Source: Pseudomonas entomophila L48 (GTDB lineage: Bacteria; Pseudomonadota; Gammaproteobacteria; Pseudomonadales; Pseudomonadaceae). From it: a stretch of DNA of 64,000 nt. The notes under the pieces were generated by a model. It did no database searches. It saw nothing but the letters and a program-made list of their open reading frames with translations, and had not been told where the DNA came from. The stretch is from NCBI RefSeq assembly GCF_000026105.1, contig NC_008027.1, positions 5,166,501 through 5,230,500 of the forward strand. Reading direction: 5' to 3'. Shown in pieces: positions 19,646 through 28,418 of this stretch. Every line of letters begins with the position of its first letter. Position 1 is the first letter of the stretch. The translations under genes were made by a program, and so were the position numbers.

Positions 19646-20500
19646 ATGACCAGCCTCATCGTCATCGGCACCCTCGCCGCATTCGTACTGATCACCGTGT
19701 TCAAGGGGGTACGCATCGTGCCCCAGGGCGAAGAATGGATCGTCGAGCGCCTGGGCCGCTACCACAGCACCCTCAAGCCAGGCCTGAACATCGTCATCCC
19801 GTACATGGACGTGGTCGCCTACCGCCTGCCGACCAAGGACATCATCCTCGACGTGCAGCAGCAGGAGATCATCACCAAGGACAACGCGGTGATCGTCGCC
19901 AACGCCCTGTGCTTCGCCAAAGTCGTCGACCCGCAGAAAGCCTCGTACGGCGTGCAGAACTTCTCGTTCGCCGTCACCAGCCTGACCATGACCTCGCTGC
20001 GCGCCATCGTCGGCGCCATGGACCTGGACGAAGCCCTGTCCAGCCGCGAGCAGATCAAGGCGCGCCTGCGCGAGGCGATGTCCGAACAGACCGAAGACTG
20101 GGGCGTGACCGTGCGCTCGGTGGAAATCCAGGACATCAAGCCCTCGCCGAGCATGCAGAGCGCCATGGAGCGCCAGGCGGCCGCCGAGCGTGAGCGTAAA
20201 GCCGACGTGACCCGCGCCGAAGGCAACAAGCAGGCGGCGATTCTCGAAGCAGAAGCGCGCCTGCAGGCAGCCAAGCTGGATGCTGAAGCCCAGGTCAACC
20301 TGGCCGAAGCGTCGGCGCGGGCGATCACCTTGGTCAAGGAAGCGGTGGGCAGCGAGACCGTGCCGGCCATGTACCTGCTGGGTGAGCGCTACATCGGGGC
20401 GATGGAGAACCTGGCGGCCAGCGACAATTCGAAAGTCGTGGTGTTGCCGGCCGACCTGCAAGAGACCGTTCGTGGGTTGCTGGGCCGCGGCAAGGCCTGA
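19646..20500 (+). CDS. SPFH/stomatin-family membrane protein (QmcA-like)
   Basis: A 284-residue band-7 protein: one N-terminal membrane helix (residues about 3-23), the SPFH domain (VPQGEEWIVERLGRYHSTLKP, KDNAVIVANALCFAKV), then a long Ala/Glu-rich coiled coil (about 170-230) that forms the oligomer. Members form membrane microdomains and scaffold proteases. It is paired with the upstream NfeD protein, the usual partner, and AAGGAAG precedes the ATG. Confidence 0.88.
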   Translation: MTSLIVIGTLAAFVLITVFKGVRIVPQGEEWIVERLGRYHSTLKPGLNIVIPYMDVVAYRLPTKDIILDVQQQEIITKDNAVIVANALCFAKVVDPQKASYGVQNFSFAVTSLTMTSLRAIVGAMDLDEALSSREQIKARLREAMSEQTEDWGVTVRSVEIQDIKPSPSMQSAMERQAAAERERKADVTRAEGNKQAAILEAEARLQAAKLDAEAQVNLAEASARAITLVKEAVGSETVPAMYLLGERYIGAMENLAASDNSKVVVLPADLQETVRGLLGRGKA

Positions 20501-20520
20501 TAGCGCCCGCTCCGACAACC

Positions 20521-20605
20521 GTAGGAGCCAGCCTTGCTGGCGAACCGAGCGACGCGGTGCATGGCACCGGCTGCGCCGGTGTTCGCCGGCAAGGCCGGCT
20601 CCTAC
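20521..20605. repeat. REP-type inverted repeat, GCCGGCTTGC class
   Basis: GTAGGAGCCAGCCTTGCTGG and GCCGGCAAGGCCGGCTCCTAC arms. The arms are not exact complements, because the left one has CCAGCC where the right would require CCGGCC. It lies in a 257-bp gap; a TACAAT at 20722-20727 is a possible -10 for the copper module. Confidence 0.8.
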
Positions 20606-20757
20606 GTCGATCGCGCCAGTTTTCAAACATTGGATAAGGCAGTTGCTCCACTTGGCGCGACGTGCTCTGCCCCAGGTGCGGCACTTCACCGCACCCCGGC
20701 ATTTTTACCTATACTCCACCGTACAATAGCCACCACGATTCCTGACCGGATCTCTCC

Positions 20758-21147
20758 ATGCCCCCACGTCGGCACATCGCCTGGATAGCCTGCTTCGCTG
20801 TGCTGTTCAACCTGCTGGCCATGCCGCTGTCTTCTGCCGCGCCGAAAGGCCCGGCCGAACAGCTGCTGTGGGGGGCTTTCTGTTCCAGCATGGCCAACAA
20901 GGCCAAGGTCGATGTCCAGGCCCTGGCCAAGATCGACCTGGGTACACAAAGCGACGACAGCGCCAGCATGATGAACTGCTGGTGCTGCCTGGGCGCCGCG
21001 CCCCTGCTGGCCCTGCCCGGCTACCCGCCGCAGTTGCACAACCCGCCCGTGCTGCCTGCGGACCACTCGCCACAACTCGCCGACTACCAGCCCACGCCGC
21101 GCCAGCTATGGCCCGCGCTCAATCCCCGTGCCTCTCCCCTGGCCTGA
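20758..21147 (+). CDS. DUF2946-family protein, first copy
   Basis: A 129-residue exported protein. The N-terminus is a signal anchor (IAWIACFAVLFNLLAMPLSS). The middle has a Cys-rich patch MNCWCCLG typical of DUF2946 proteins, which often accompany copper genes. It opens the module DUF2946-PCuAC-DUF2946-OprC-PepSY, all on the plus strand with short gaps. The Cys cluster could hold copper, but no biochemical role is established. The Shine-Dalgarno is weak. Confidence 0.78.
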   Translation: MPPRRHIAWIACFAVLFNLLAMPLSSAAPKGPAEQLLWGAFCSSMANKAKVDVQALAKIDLGTQSDDSASMMNCWCCLGAAPLLALPGYPPQLHNPPVLPADHSPQLADYQPTPRQLWPALNPRASPLA

Positions 21148-21194
21148 GTTCACTACGCTGTCTGCCTGAACCTCAACAGATCGGAGACTCACCC

Positions 21195-21677
21195 ATGCTC
21201 AAGCAAGCCCTCGTCCTGGCCGCCCTGCTGCTGCCCGGCGCCTATGCCAACGCCCACGAATACAGCAAAGGCGACCTGCACATCGCCCACCCCTGGTCGC
21301 TGGAGCTGCCGCCGAACGCGCCCAACGTCGCGGCCTACTTCGTCGTGCACAACAACGGCAAGACCGACGATCGCCTGCTCTCGGCTGACACGCCGATCAG
21401 CGCCGACGCCCAGTTGCACGAGCATACGATGAGCGCAGCCGGCGCCATGAAGATGCAGCAGGTGCAAAGCGTGGTAGTGCCCGCCGGCAAGGACCTGACC
21501 TTCGCCCCCAGCGCCTACCACGTGATGATCATGCAGCCCAAGGACCGCAGCCTGCTGACCGACGGCAAGCGCTTCCCGCTGACCCTGCACTTCGAGAAGG
21601 CCGGTGACATCACAGTCGAGGTCGCCGTGCAGAAGCAGCCGCCCGCCGACCAGGCGCAGCACGAGCACACGCACTGA
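21195..21677 (+). CDS. Periplasmic copper chaperone PCu(A)C
   Basis: A 160-residue cupredoxin-like protein that binds Cu(I) in the periplasm and can deliver it for cytochrome oxidase assembly. Signal peptide of about 20 residues ending ANA. The copper motif is visible: His in LHEHTM, Met in MKMQQV, then after the loop AYHVMIM, which fits H-x-n-M-x-n-HxM. A His-rich tail (HEHTH) adds further metal ligands. AGATCGGAGAC lies before the ATG. Placed between two DUF2946 genes and upstream of the OprC receptor. Confidence 0.9.
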   Translation: MLKQALVLAALLLPGAYANAHEYSKGDLHIAHPWSLELPPNAPNVAAYFVVHNNGKTDDRLLSADTPISADAQLHEHTMSAAGAMKMQQVQSVVVPAGKDLTFAPSAYHVMIMQPKDRSLLTDGKRFPLTLHFEKAGDITVEVAVQKQPPADQAQHEHTH

Positions 21678-21701
21678 TCCGATAGCTGACTGGCGCTCGC
21701 C

Positions 21702-22133
21702 ATGAGCCTGCCGCGCTACAGCTCCGTCCGCACTACCCGCCCTGATCGCAGGCGCGTCGGTGGCGGCTGGCTGAGCCTGTTCGCCATGTGGATGATCTTC
21801 ATCGGCCCGCTGGTTTCCCAGTCGATGCCGATGGAGCACCACGCCGGCATGTCCATGCCCATGGACATGTCGATGAGCATGCCCATGGCGCACGGTCACG
21901 ACGAGCACCACGGCCACGGCAACGATGGCCAGCTGCATGTCATGTGGGAAAAGTGCGGCTATTGCAGCCTGCTGTTCAACTGCCCCGCCCTGCCCCAGAC
22001 CCTCAGCCCGCTCAGCGCAGGCAGCGTCACCCCACCCAGCCACCTCACCGTCGCCACGCGCCAGGGCCATGCCCGGCAGGCTGTATTCCCCGGCGCCCGC
22101 AGCCGCGCGCCGCCCCGTTCGATCGTCGCCTGA
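21702..22133 (+). CDS. DUF2946-family protein, His/Met-rich second copy
   Basis: A 143-residue protein with an N-terminal hydrophobic segment (WLSLFAMWMIFIGPLV) and then an exceptional Met/His-rich run (about residues 43-75, such as MPMDMSMSMPMAHGHDEHHG), followed by the DUF2946 Cys pair CGYC. The Met-rich run resembles copper-gathering extensions of CopA/CusF-like proteins. Its ATG is 25 bases after the PCuAC stop. A role in copper capture in the periplasm is an inference from composition and context. Confidence 0.78.
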   Translation: MSLPRYSSVRTTRPDRRRVGGGWLSLFAMWMIFIGPLVSQSMPMEHHAGMSMPMDMSMSMPMAHGHDEHHGHGNDGQLHVMWEKCGYCSLLFNCPALPQTLSPLSAGSVTPPSHLTVATRQGHARQAVFPGARSRAPPRSIVA

Positions 22134-22202
22134 ACACCACACGTTAAACGCCCGAAGCCAGGAGGCTTCGCGCTGACTCACGACTGATCGACTGGAATCA
22201 TT

Positions 22203-24269
22203 ATGTCCGGCTGCACCCCTGTTTTTGCCCTTTCCCTGCGTGGCACCATCGCCGTGCTCTGCGGCTCGCTGCTCGCGCCACTGGCCTTTGCTGCCGAAAC
22301 CGGCCATGAAGGCCATGTTCATGACCCGGCCGAACTGAGCCCGACGGTGATCACCGCCATCGCCCCAAGCTCGCCGCTGACCGTCGTCACCAACCCTAAA
22401 GATCCACGCCAGCCCGTACCGGCCAGCGACGGCGGTGACTACCTCAAGACCATCCCCGGCTTCTCGGTGATCCGCGCTGGCGGCACCAATGGCGACCCGG
22501 TGCTGCGCGGCATGTTCGGCTCACGCCTGAACATCCTCACCAATGGCGGCATGATGCTCGGTGCCTGCCCTGGCCGCATGGACGCCCCGACCTCATATAT
22601 CTCGCCGGAAACCTACGACCGCCTCACGGTGATCAAAGGCCCGCAGAGCGTGATCTGGGGCCCGGGTGGCTCCGCTGGCACCATCCTGTTCGAGCGTGAG
22701 CCGGAGAAATTTGGCGAACTGGGCAGCCGGGTCAACGGCAGCGTGCTGGCCGGCTCCAACGGCCGCTTCGACAAGGTGCTCGACGCCGCAGCCGGCAACC
22801 AGCTCGGCTACGTGCGCTTCATCGGCAACCAGTCGCACTCGGACGACTTCGAGGACGGCAACGGCGACACCGTGCCTTCGCGCTGGGACAAGTGGAACGG
22901 CGATGTCAGCCTCGGCTGGACCCCGGACGCCGACACCTTGCTGGAACTGACCGCCGGCAAGGGCGACGGCGAGGCCCGCTCCGCCGGGCGCGGCATGGAC
23001 GGCTCGCAGTTCAAGCGCGAAAGCCTGGGGCTGCGCTTCGAGAAGTCCAACCTCGGCGAAGTGCTCGACAAGGTCGAGGCGCAGGTCTACTACAACTACG
23101 CCGACCACGTGATGGACAACTACACCCTGCGTACCCCATCGGGCACCGGCATGATGGGCATGCCCATGGTCAGCAACGTCGACCGCCGCACCATGGGCGC
23201 GCGGATCAAGGCCACCTGGCGCTGGGCCGACGTGCAGTTGATCAGCGGCATCGACGCGCAGACCAACGAGCACCGCCAGCGCGGCGGCATGGGCGTCAAC
23301 GCGCACAAAGGCAAACCCTGGACGAAGGACGCCGACTTCCACAACTACGGTGCCTTCGGCGAGCTCACCTGGTATGCGACCGGCGAGGACCGCCTGGTCA
23401 CTGGCGCCCGCCTGGACCGTGCCTCGGCCCGAGACTTCCGCAAGGGCAGCGCCACCGAAGGCGATACCCGCGCCGACACCCTGCCCAGCGGCTTCGTGCG
23501 CTACGAGCACGACCTGGCGGCGATTCCGGCCACCACCTACATCGGCCTGGGCCACACCCAGCGCTTCCCCGACTACTGGGAGCTGTTCTCGCCCAAGCGT
23601 GCCCCGGCCGGCTCGGTAAACGCCTTCGACGGCATCAAACCGGAGAAGACCACCCAGCTCGACTTCGGCATCCAGTACCACGACGAGCGCCTGGAAGCCT
23701 GGGCCTCGGGTTATGTCGGCCAAGTGCGCGACTACATCCTGTTCGACTACCAGCGCAACATGATGGGCTCGCTCACCTCCCAGGCACAGAACATCGACGC
23801 CCGCATCATGGGCGGCGAACTGGGCGCGGCCTACAAGCTGACCGAGAACTGGAAGGCCGACGCCACCCTGGCCTACGCCTGGGGCAAGAACAGCAGCGAC
23901 GGCAAGGCCCTGCCACAGATGCCGCCGCTGGAAAGCCGCCTGGGCCTGAGCTACAGCCGCGACACCTGGAGCGTCGGTGCCCTGTGGCGCCTGGTCGCCG
24001 AGCAGAACCGTATTGCCAAAAACCAGGGCAACGTGGTCGGCAAGGACTACGACACCAGCTCGGGCTTCGGCGTGTTCTCGCTCAACGGCGCCTACAAGAT
24101 CAACAACAACCTCAAGCTCAGCGCGGGCGTCGACAACCTGTTCGACAAGGCCTACGCCGAGCACCTGAACCTGGCCGGGAACGCCGGGTTCGGCTACCCG
24201 GCCAACGCCACGGAACCGGTGAACGAGCCAGGCAGGACCTTCTGGACCAAGGTCGACTTCAGTTTCTGA
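22203..24269 (+). CDS. oprC: TonB-dependent copper receptor OprC
   Basis: A 688-residue outer-membrane receptor that imports copper. Signal peptide to about residue 30, a His-rich start (GHEGHVHD), the plug domain with GTNGDPVLRGMFGSRLNIL, then a 22-strand barrel ending in aromatic FSF. The copper site known from P. aeruginosa OprC, CxxxM plus HxM, is present: Cys122/Met126 in GACPGRM and His302/Met304 in ADHVMD. The strand-forming NxLxxxxGxDNLFDKAY motif is near the C-terminus. Fifth-position neighbours are copper proteins, and a PepSY protein follows 58 bases downstream. Confidence 0.94.
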   Translation: MSGCTPVFALSLRGTIAVLCGSLLAPLAFAAETGHEGHVHDPAELSPTVITAIAPSSPLTVVTNPKDPRQPVPASDGGDYLKTIPGFSVIRAGGTNGDPVLRGMFGSRLNILTNGGMMLGACPGRMDAPTSYISPETYDRLTVIKGPQSVIWGPGGSAGTILFEREPEKFGELGSRVNGSVLAGSNGRFDKVLDAAAGNQLGYVRFIGNQSHSDDFEDGNGDTVPSRWDKWNGDVSLGWTPDADTLLELTAGKGDGEARSAGRGMDGSQFKRESLGLRFEKSNLGEVLDKVEAQVYYNYADHVMDNYTLRTPSGTGMMGMPMVSNVDRRTMGARIKATWRWADVQLISGIDAQTNEHRQRGGMGVNAHKGKPWTKDADFHNYGAFGELTWYATGEDRLVTGARLDRASARDFRKGSATEGDTRADTLPSGFVRYEHDLAAIPATTYIGLGHTQRFPDYWELFSPKRAPAGSVNAFDGIKPEKTTQLDFGIQYHDERLEAWASGYVGQVRDYILFDYQRNMMGSLTSQAQNIDARIMGGELGAAYKLTENWKADATLAYAWGKNSSDGKALPQMPPLESRLGLSYSRDTWSVGALWRLVAEQNRIAKNQGNVVGKDYDTSSGFGVFSLNGAYKINNNLKLSAGVDNLFDKAYAEHLNLAGNAGFGYPANATEPVNEPGRTFWTKVDFSF

Positions 24270-24327
24270 CAACAACAAACGGGCGCGGGACCTGACCGCG
24301 CCCACTTAAGGTCTACGGGAGGCTCCC

Positions 24328-25692
24328 ATGAGCAAACCAAACGTTTCCTTCTACAACCTTGCGTGGCGCTGGCATTTCTATGCCGGGCTGTTCGTGGCAC
24401 CGTTCATGATCCTGCTGGCGATCACCGGGATCATCTACCTGTTCAAGCCGCAGCTCGATCCGTTGATGTACCGCGAGCTGATGGTGGTCGAGGCCGGCCA
24501 TCACCGGCAAAGCGCCGACAAGCTGCTGGCCAACGTGCGCCAGGCTTATCCACAGGGCCATGTCGGCCAGTACCTGCCGCCGCTGAATGCCGAACGCAGC
24601 GCGCAGTTCGTCGTGCACGATGGCGGTCGCGAGCTGAACGTGTTCGTCGATCCGTACAGCGGCAAGGTGCTGGGCGAACAGGACGGCAAGCAGAACCTGC
24701 AGGCCATCGCCCGCGCCCTGCATGGCGAACTGATGGTCGGCACAGTCGGTGACCGGCTGGTGGAACTGGCGGCCGGCTGGGGCATCGTCCTGGTCGTGTC
24801 CGGCCTCTATCTCTGGTGGCCACGCGGGCGCAACAGCGCGGGCGTGCTGTGGCCACGTTTCAGCGCACGCGGCCGGGTGCTGTGGCGCGACCTGCATGCC
24901 GTCACCGGCTTCTGGGGCTCGGCCTTGTTGCTGTTGATGCTGATCAGCGGCATGACCTGGACCGGGCTGTGGGGCAAGCAGTACGCCGACCTGTGGAACC
25001 GGTTCCCGGCGGCCATGTGGAATGACGTGCCCAAGTCCGATAAACAGGCACGCGAACTGAATGAAGCTCATCGCCAGACCGTGCCGTGGGCCATGGAGAA
25101 CACCCCGATGCCGGTGTCCGGTGCCCATGCCGAGCATGCCGGGCATCACATGATGGATCACGCCCCCGCGGCGCCGCAGGTGAGCCTGCAGCAGGTCGAG
25201 GATGTCGCCACCCTGCGCAAGGTCGCGCCGGGCTACAGCATCACCCTGCCGACCAGTGCCGACGGGGTATTCACCATCGCGGTGTTTGCCGACGATCCGC
25301 GCAACGATGCCACCCTGCATGTGGACCAGTACACCGGAAAAGTGCTGGCCGATGTGCGCTGGCAGGACTACAGCCCGGTGGCCCGTGCCACGGAACTGGG
25401 GGTGATGCTGCATGAAGGCAAGATGTTCGGGCCGTTGAACCAGATTGTCATCCTGCTGGTGTGCCTGATGATCCTGCTGGGCTCGGTGAGCGGGCTGGTG
25501 ATGTGGTGGAAGCGCAAGCCGGCCGGTGGGCTGGGCGTGCCGCCGCTGCGTCATGACTTACCGCGCTGGAAGACGGCCGTGGGGGTGATGGTGGTGCTGG
25601 GGGTCGCCTTCCCGCTGGTTGGGATCTCGATGGTGGTGATGTGGGTGGTGGATAGCCTGGTAGTGAGACGCCGAGTTCTGGTTCGGGCTTGA
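24328..25692 (+). CDS. PepSY-associated membrane protein
   Basis: A 454-residue inner-membrane protein of the PepSY_TM family with four membrane segments: about 12-37 (WHFYAGLFVAPFMILLAIT), 145-165, 185-210 and 370-395, plus a final pair near 410-445. Periplasmic PepSY-like stretches lie between them. A Met/His-rich segment (PMPVSGAHAEHAGHHMMDHA, about 255-275) could bind copper. Such proteins commonly follow TonB receptors for siderophores or metals, where some act as ferric or cupric reductases. An AGGGAGGCTCCC Shine-Dalgarno lies upstream. Confidence 0.85.
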   Translation: MSKPNVSFYNLAWRWHFYAGLFVAPFMILLAITGIIYLFKPQLDPLMYRELMVVEAGHHRQSADKLLANVRQAYPQGHVGQYLPPLNAERSAQFVVHDGGRELNVFVDPYSGKVLGEQDGKQNLQAIARALHGELMVGTVGDRLVELAAGWGIVLVVSGLYLWWPRGRNSAGVLWPRFSARGRVLWRDLHAVTGFWGSALLLLMLISGMTWTGLWGKQYADLWNRFPAAMWNDVPKSDKQARELNEAHRQTVPWAMENTPMPVSGAHAEHAGHHMMDHAPAAPQVSLQQVEDVATLRKVAPGYSITLPTSADGVFTIAVFADDPRNDATLHVDQYTGKVLADVRWQDYSPVARATELGVMLHEGKMFGPLNQIVILLVCLMILLGSVSGLVMWWKRKPAGGLGVPPLRHDLPRWKTAVGVMVVLGVAFPLVGISMVVMWVVDSLVVRRRVLVRA

Positions 25693-25699
25693 GATTGCC

Positions 25700-25914
25700 G
25701 GGGGCGCGTTGCGCCCCTTTCGCGACACAAGGCCGCTCCCACATGGACCGCGCCAAGCCTGAGCTTCACTGCAAACCTGTAGGAGCCAGCCTTGCTGGCG
25801 ATGCCCGGCAAGGCCGGGCCAGCGTCCACAAAGAAGACAGTTGTTCCCACAGGAGGTCGCATTCCCCTGTGGGAGCGGCCTTGTGTCGCGAAAGGGCTGC
25901 GCAGCAGCCCCAGG
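25700..25914. repeat. Composite REP element, CGACACAAGGCCGCTCC class with insert
   Basis: Outer arms TTTCGCGACACAAGGCCGCT (25718-25737) and its complement (about 25872-25892), each flanked by GGGGC/GCCCC. A second palindrome of another class, GTAGGAGCCAGCCTTGCTGG with CCCGGCAAGGCCGGG, lies inside. The remaining 150 bases up to cycA probably hold its promoter; I see nothing else there. Confidence 0.8.
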
Positions 25915-26066
25915 ATGTGTGATCCATCCATTGACCGCGATCATGTCCCCGCCCCCGCTGCACCGCCAAGATCGTGTCGATCTGCCACGCCCGTGATCGG
26001 AACACGACGTGATAGCCTACGCGGCTTTCGCTCACAAAAAGACTGACCCTCAATGGAATGCAGCCT

Positions 26067-27482
26067 ATGACCCGGACCTCCCAGACACCCTCTGAAGAGC
26101 AGCACCTGCAACGCAACCTGACCAACCGCCACATCCAGCTCATCGCCATCGGCGGCGCCATCGGCACCGGCCTGTTCATGGGCTCGGGCAAGACCATCAG
26201 CCTGGCCGGCCCATCGATCATCTTCGTCTACATGATCATCGGCTTCATGCTGTTCTTCGTCATGCGCGCCATGGGCGAGCTGCTGCTGTCGAACCTCAAC
26301 TACAAGTCGTTCATCGACTTCTCCGCCGACCTGCTCGGCCCCTGGGCCGGCTACTTCACCGGCTGGACCTATTGGTTCTGCTGGGTGGTCACCGGCATCG
26401 CCGACGTGGTGGCGATCGCCGCCTACACCCAATTCTGGTTCCCCGACCTGCCCCAGTGGATACCGGCGCTGAGCTGCGTGGCCCTGCTGTTGTCGCTGAA
26501 CCTGGTCACGGTGAAGATGTTCGGCGAAATGGAATTCTGGTTCGCCCTGATCAAGATCATCGCGATCATGGGCCTGGTCGCCACCGGCCTGTACATGGTC
26601 GTCACCGGCTTCCAGTCGCCAGCAGGCCACACCGCCACCCTGGCCAACCTGTGGAATGATGGCGGTATGTTCCCCAACGGCATGCTGGGCTTCTTCGCCG
26701 GCTTCCAGATCGCCGTGTTCGCCTTCGTCGGCATCGAGCTGGTGGGCACCACCGCCGCCGAGGCGAAGAACCCCGAGCGCACCCTGCCGCGGGCGATCAA
26801 CTCGATCCCGATCCGCATCATCGTGTTCTACGTGCTGGCGCTGATCGCCATCATGGCGGTCACCCCATGGCGCGACGTGGTGCCGGGCAAGAGCCCGTTC
26901 GTCGAGCTGTTCGTGCTGGCCGGCCTGCCGGCGGCGGCGAGCATCATCAACTTCGTGGTGCTGACCTCGGCGGCCTCGTCGGCCAACAGCGGCGTGTTCT
27001 CTACCAGCCGCATGCTGTTCGGCCTGGCCCAGGAGGGCGATGCGCCCAAGGCGTTCGAGAAACTCTCGCGCCGCGCGGTGCCGGCCAACGGCCTGTACTT
27101 CTCCTGCACCTGCCTGCTGCTGGGCGCGGTGCTGATCTACCTGGTACCCAATGTGATCGAAGCCTTCACCCTGGTGACGACGGTGTCGGCGGTGCTGTTC
27201 ATGTTCGTGTGGACGCTGATCCTGCTGTCGTACCTGAGCTACCGCAAACAGCGCGCGGCGCTGCATGAGCAATCCACCTACAAGATGCCTGGCGGGCGCT
27301 TCATGTGCTATGTGTGCCTGGTGTTCTTTGCCGGCATCCTGGTGCTGTTGAGCCTGGAGGCGGATACGCGCTCGGCGCTGGTGGTGACGCCGATCTGGTT
27401 TGTGATTCTGGCGGTGACCTATCAGTTCGTGCGCAGCAGGCGTCAGCCGCGTGCGGCGGTGCGTGAAGCGTCTAACAACTGA
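26067..27482 (+). CDS. cycA: D-serine/D-alanine/glycine transporter
   Basis: A 471-residue permease of the amino acid-polyamine-cation family. It is very close to E. coli CycA in long blocks (NRHIQLIAIGGAIGTGLFMG, LIKIIAIMGLVATGLY, FVGIELVGTTAAEAKNPE). Twelve membrane segments span the length. It imports D-Ala, D-Ser and glycine by proton symport. The start is uncertain: ATG at 26067 (with GGA nine bases before) or three codons earlier. It stands alone between two REP elements. Confidence 0.9.
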   Translation: MTRTSQTPSEEQHLQRNLTNRHIQLIAIGGAIGTGLFMGSGKTISLAGPSIIFVYMIIGFMLFFVMRAMGELLLSNLNYKSFIDFSADLLGPWAGYFTGWTYWFCWVVTGIADVVAIAAYTQFWFPDLPQWIPALSCVALLLSLNLVTVKMFGEMEFWFALIKIIAIMGLVATGLYMVVTGFQSPAGHTATLANLWNDGGMFPNGMLGFFAGFQIAVFAFVGIELVGTTAAEAKNPERTLPRAINSIPIRIIVFYVLALIAIMAVTPWRDVVPGKSPFVELFVLAGLPAAASIINFVVLTSAASSANSGVFSTSRMLFGLAQEGDAPKAFEKLSRRAVPANGLYFSCTCLLLGAVLIYLVPNVIEAFTLVTTVSAVLFMFVWTLILLSYLSYRKQRAALHEQSTYKMPGGRFMCYVCLVFFAGILVLLSLEADTRSALVVTPIWFVILAVTYQFVRSRRQPRAAVREASNN

Positions 27483-27492
27483 TCCGGCCAAT

Positions 27493-27648
27493 GGGGCCGC
27501 TGCGCGGCCCTTTCGCGACACAAGGCCGCTCCCACAGGAAATTGCGATCCCCTGTGGGAGCAACTGTCTTGCTCAATTTTTTCAAACTGACGCGTCAGCC
27601 TGTGGGAGCGGCCTTGTGTCGCGAAAGGGCTGCGCAGCAGCCCCAGGA
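27493..27648. repeat. Composite REP module with half-site centre, copy A
   Basis: Arms CCTTTCGCGACACAAGGCCG (about 27509-27528) and reverse complement (27608-27630), with the unpaired middle CTGTGGGAGCAACTGTCTTG. Nearly the same module recurs at 35231-35385. Confidence 0.82.
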
Positions 27649-27662
27649 TTTTCAGTCAGGCA

Positions 27663-27962
27663 CTAAGCCTGCTCCAATCCCTCGAGCACCGCCTCGGCCA
27701 GCGCCAGGCCTTTCTCCAGCGAGTTCTCCGTCGCCGTCAGCAAGCTGCGCAACGGCTCCCCCGCCTTCTCCAACGCGGCAGCATTGGTCTCATACGCCGC
27801 CTTCAACGCCGCCACCGCGCACACCAGCGCATCCTCGCTATCAACGCCAGCACGTACCGAGAGAATCGGATCATGGGCGTGATTGCAGGTGCCAAAGTGG
27901 GAACAAGCGGTGACGGGACGGGATTTGCGGGGACTGTGGTTGACCAGCGATTCCTGGTTCAT
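27663..27962 (-). CDS. DUF3077-like small protein
   Basis: A 99-residue protein. Its central block DPILSVRAGVDSEDALVCAV resembles the DUF3077 family, small proteins of unknown function found mainly in pseudomonads; the remainder is a helical Ala/Leu/Glu-rich tail (LEKGLALAEAVLEGLE). No signal or membrane segment. The ATG overlaps the TGA of a 25-codon ORF (ATGA), with GAGAGG upstream, so translation is probably coupled to that ORF and controlled through the structured leader further upstream. Confidence 0.72.
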   Translation of the reverse strand: MNQESLVNHSPRKSRPVTACSHFGTCNHAHDPILSVRAGVDSEDALVCAVAALKAAYETNAAALEKAGEPLRSLLTATENSLEKGLALAEAVLEGLEQA

Positions 27963-28036
27963 GGCTGCACCTCTCGATGAAAGGTGGCGATCTCGACAAA
28001 TGCGAACGGTGGATCTGGAACGATCTTCTTGAGCAT
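27959..28036 (-). CDS. 25-residue ORF coupled to the DUF3077-like gene
   Basis: Starts MLKKIVPDPPFA and ends HREVQP. An AAGGAG lies 7 bases before the ATG, better than most genes here, and the stop overlaps the next start. KIVPDPP resembles the N-termini of other small Pseudomonas DUF proteins, from memory. It may be a leader peptide that couples or regulates translation of the downstream gene, or the front of a once longer protein. No known function. Confidence 0.6.
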   Translation of the reverse strand: MLKKIVPDPPFAFVEIATFHREVQP

Positions 28037-28087
28037 GGTGCGACTCCTTGCAGCCTTCTGAAGTGTCTCTCCGTGCCCATACGCCAA

Positions 28088-28173
28088 TATGGGTGGACGG
28101 AGCCGTGCGGGTTGGCGTTGCCGGTCAGAAGGTCCGGTGAGCCCGAAGGCTCCCACACACGGCTCCGCCCATA
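28088..28173 (-). ncRNA. Structured leader: three-way junction
   Basis: Read on the minus strand, CGGAGCCGTG pairs with CACGGCTCCG to close a multiloop. Inside it are GAGCC-TTCG-GGCTC and a CCGG-CCGG hairpin with CCTTCT in the loop. CCTTCT can also pair with AGAAGG just before the Shine-Dalgarno of the 25-codon ORF (28050-28060). A further hairpin CGGTTC...GAACCG with inner CGGGA/TCCCG lies at 28219-28251. No T run follows, so it is not a terminator. A TTGAGT-N17-TAGTTT promoter is possible at 28255-28283. Confidence 0.5.
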
Positions 28174-28331
28174 ACGGGTGCAACCATGCAGGACACGCTA
28201 TCGCAGGTGCGATGTGCCCGGTTCTGACAGCGGGACGCCAATCCCGAACCGCAGAAACTACTGCGGTGCGGCACGGTACTCAAGTAGCGCTTTTGTGTCA
28301 AAAGTGTTCATCGCCCCCGGCCCCAATCCTG

Positions 28332-28348
28332 TGCAGGCCCAACCTGCA
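28332..28348. promoter_or_regulatory. Palindrome upstream of the urtA promoter
   Basis: TGCAGG-CCCAA-CCTGCA, perfect 6-base arms with 5-base spacing, about 85 bases before the -24 element. The geometry is that of an NtrC enhancer but the sequence differs from TGCACC-N5-GGTGCA. Candidate activator site only. Confidence 0.35.
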
Positions 28349-28418
28349 AGCACCATCCTGGCCCCACCTCGCGCCCCGATTCGTCGCACAACCGCTCTAC
28401 CAAGCACCTTCCACCGCT

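Noticed and set aside
28088..28173. Intrinsic terminator for cycA or the DUF3077 gene
   Set aside because: Stable stem but no T run on either strand, and it lies upstream of the minus-strand gene rather than after a gene end.
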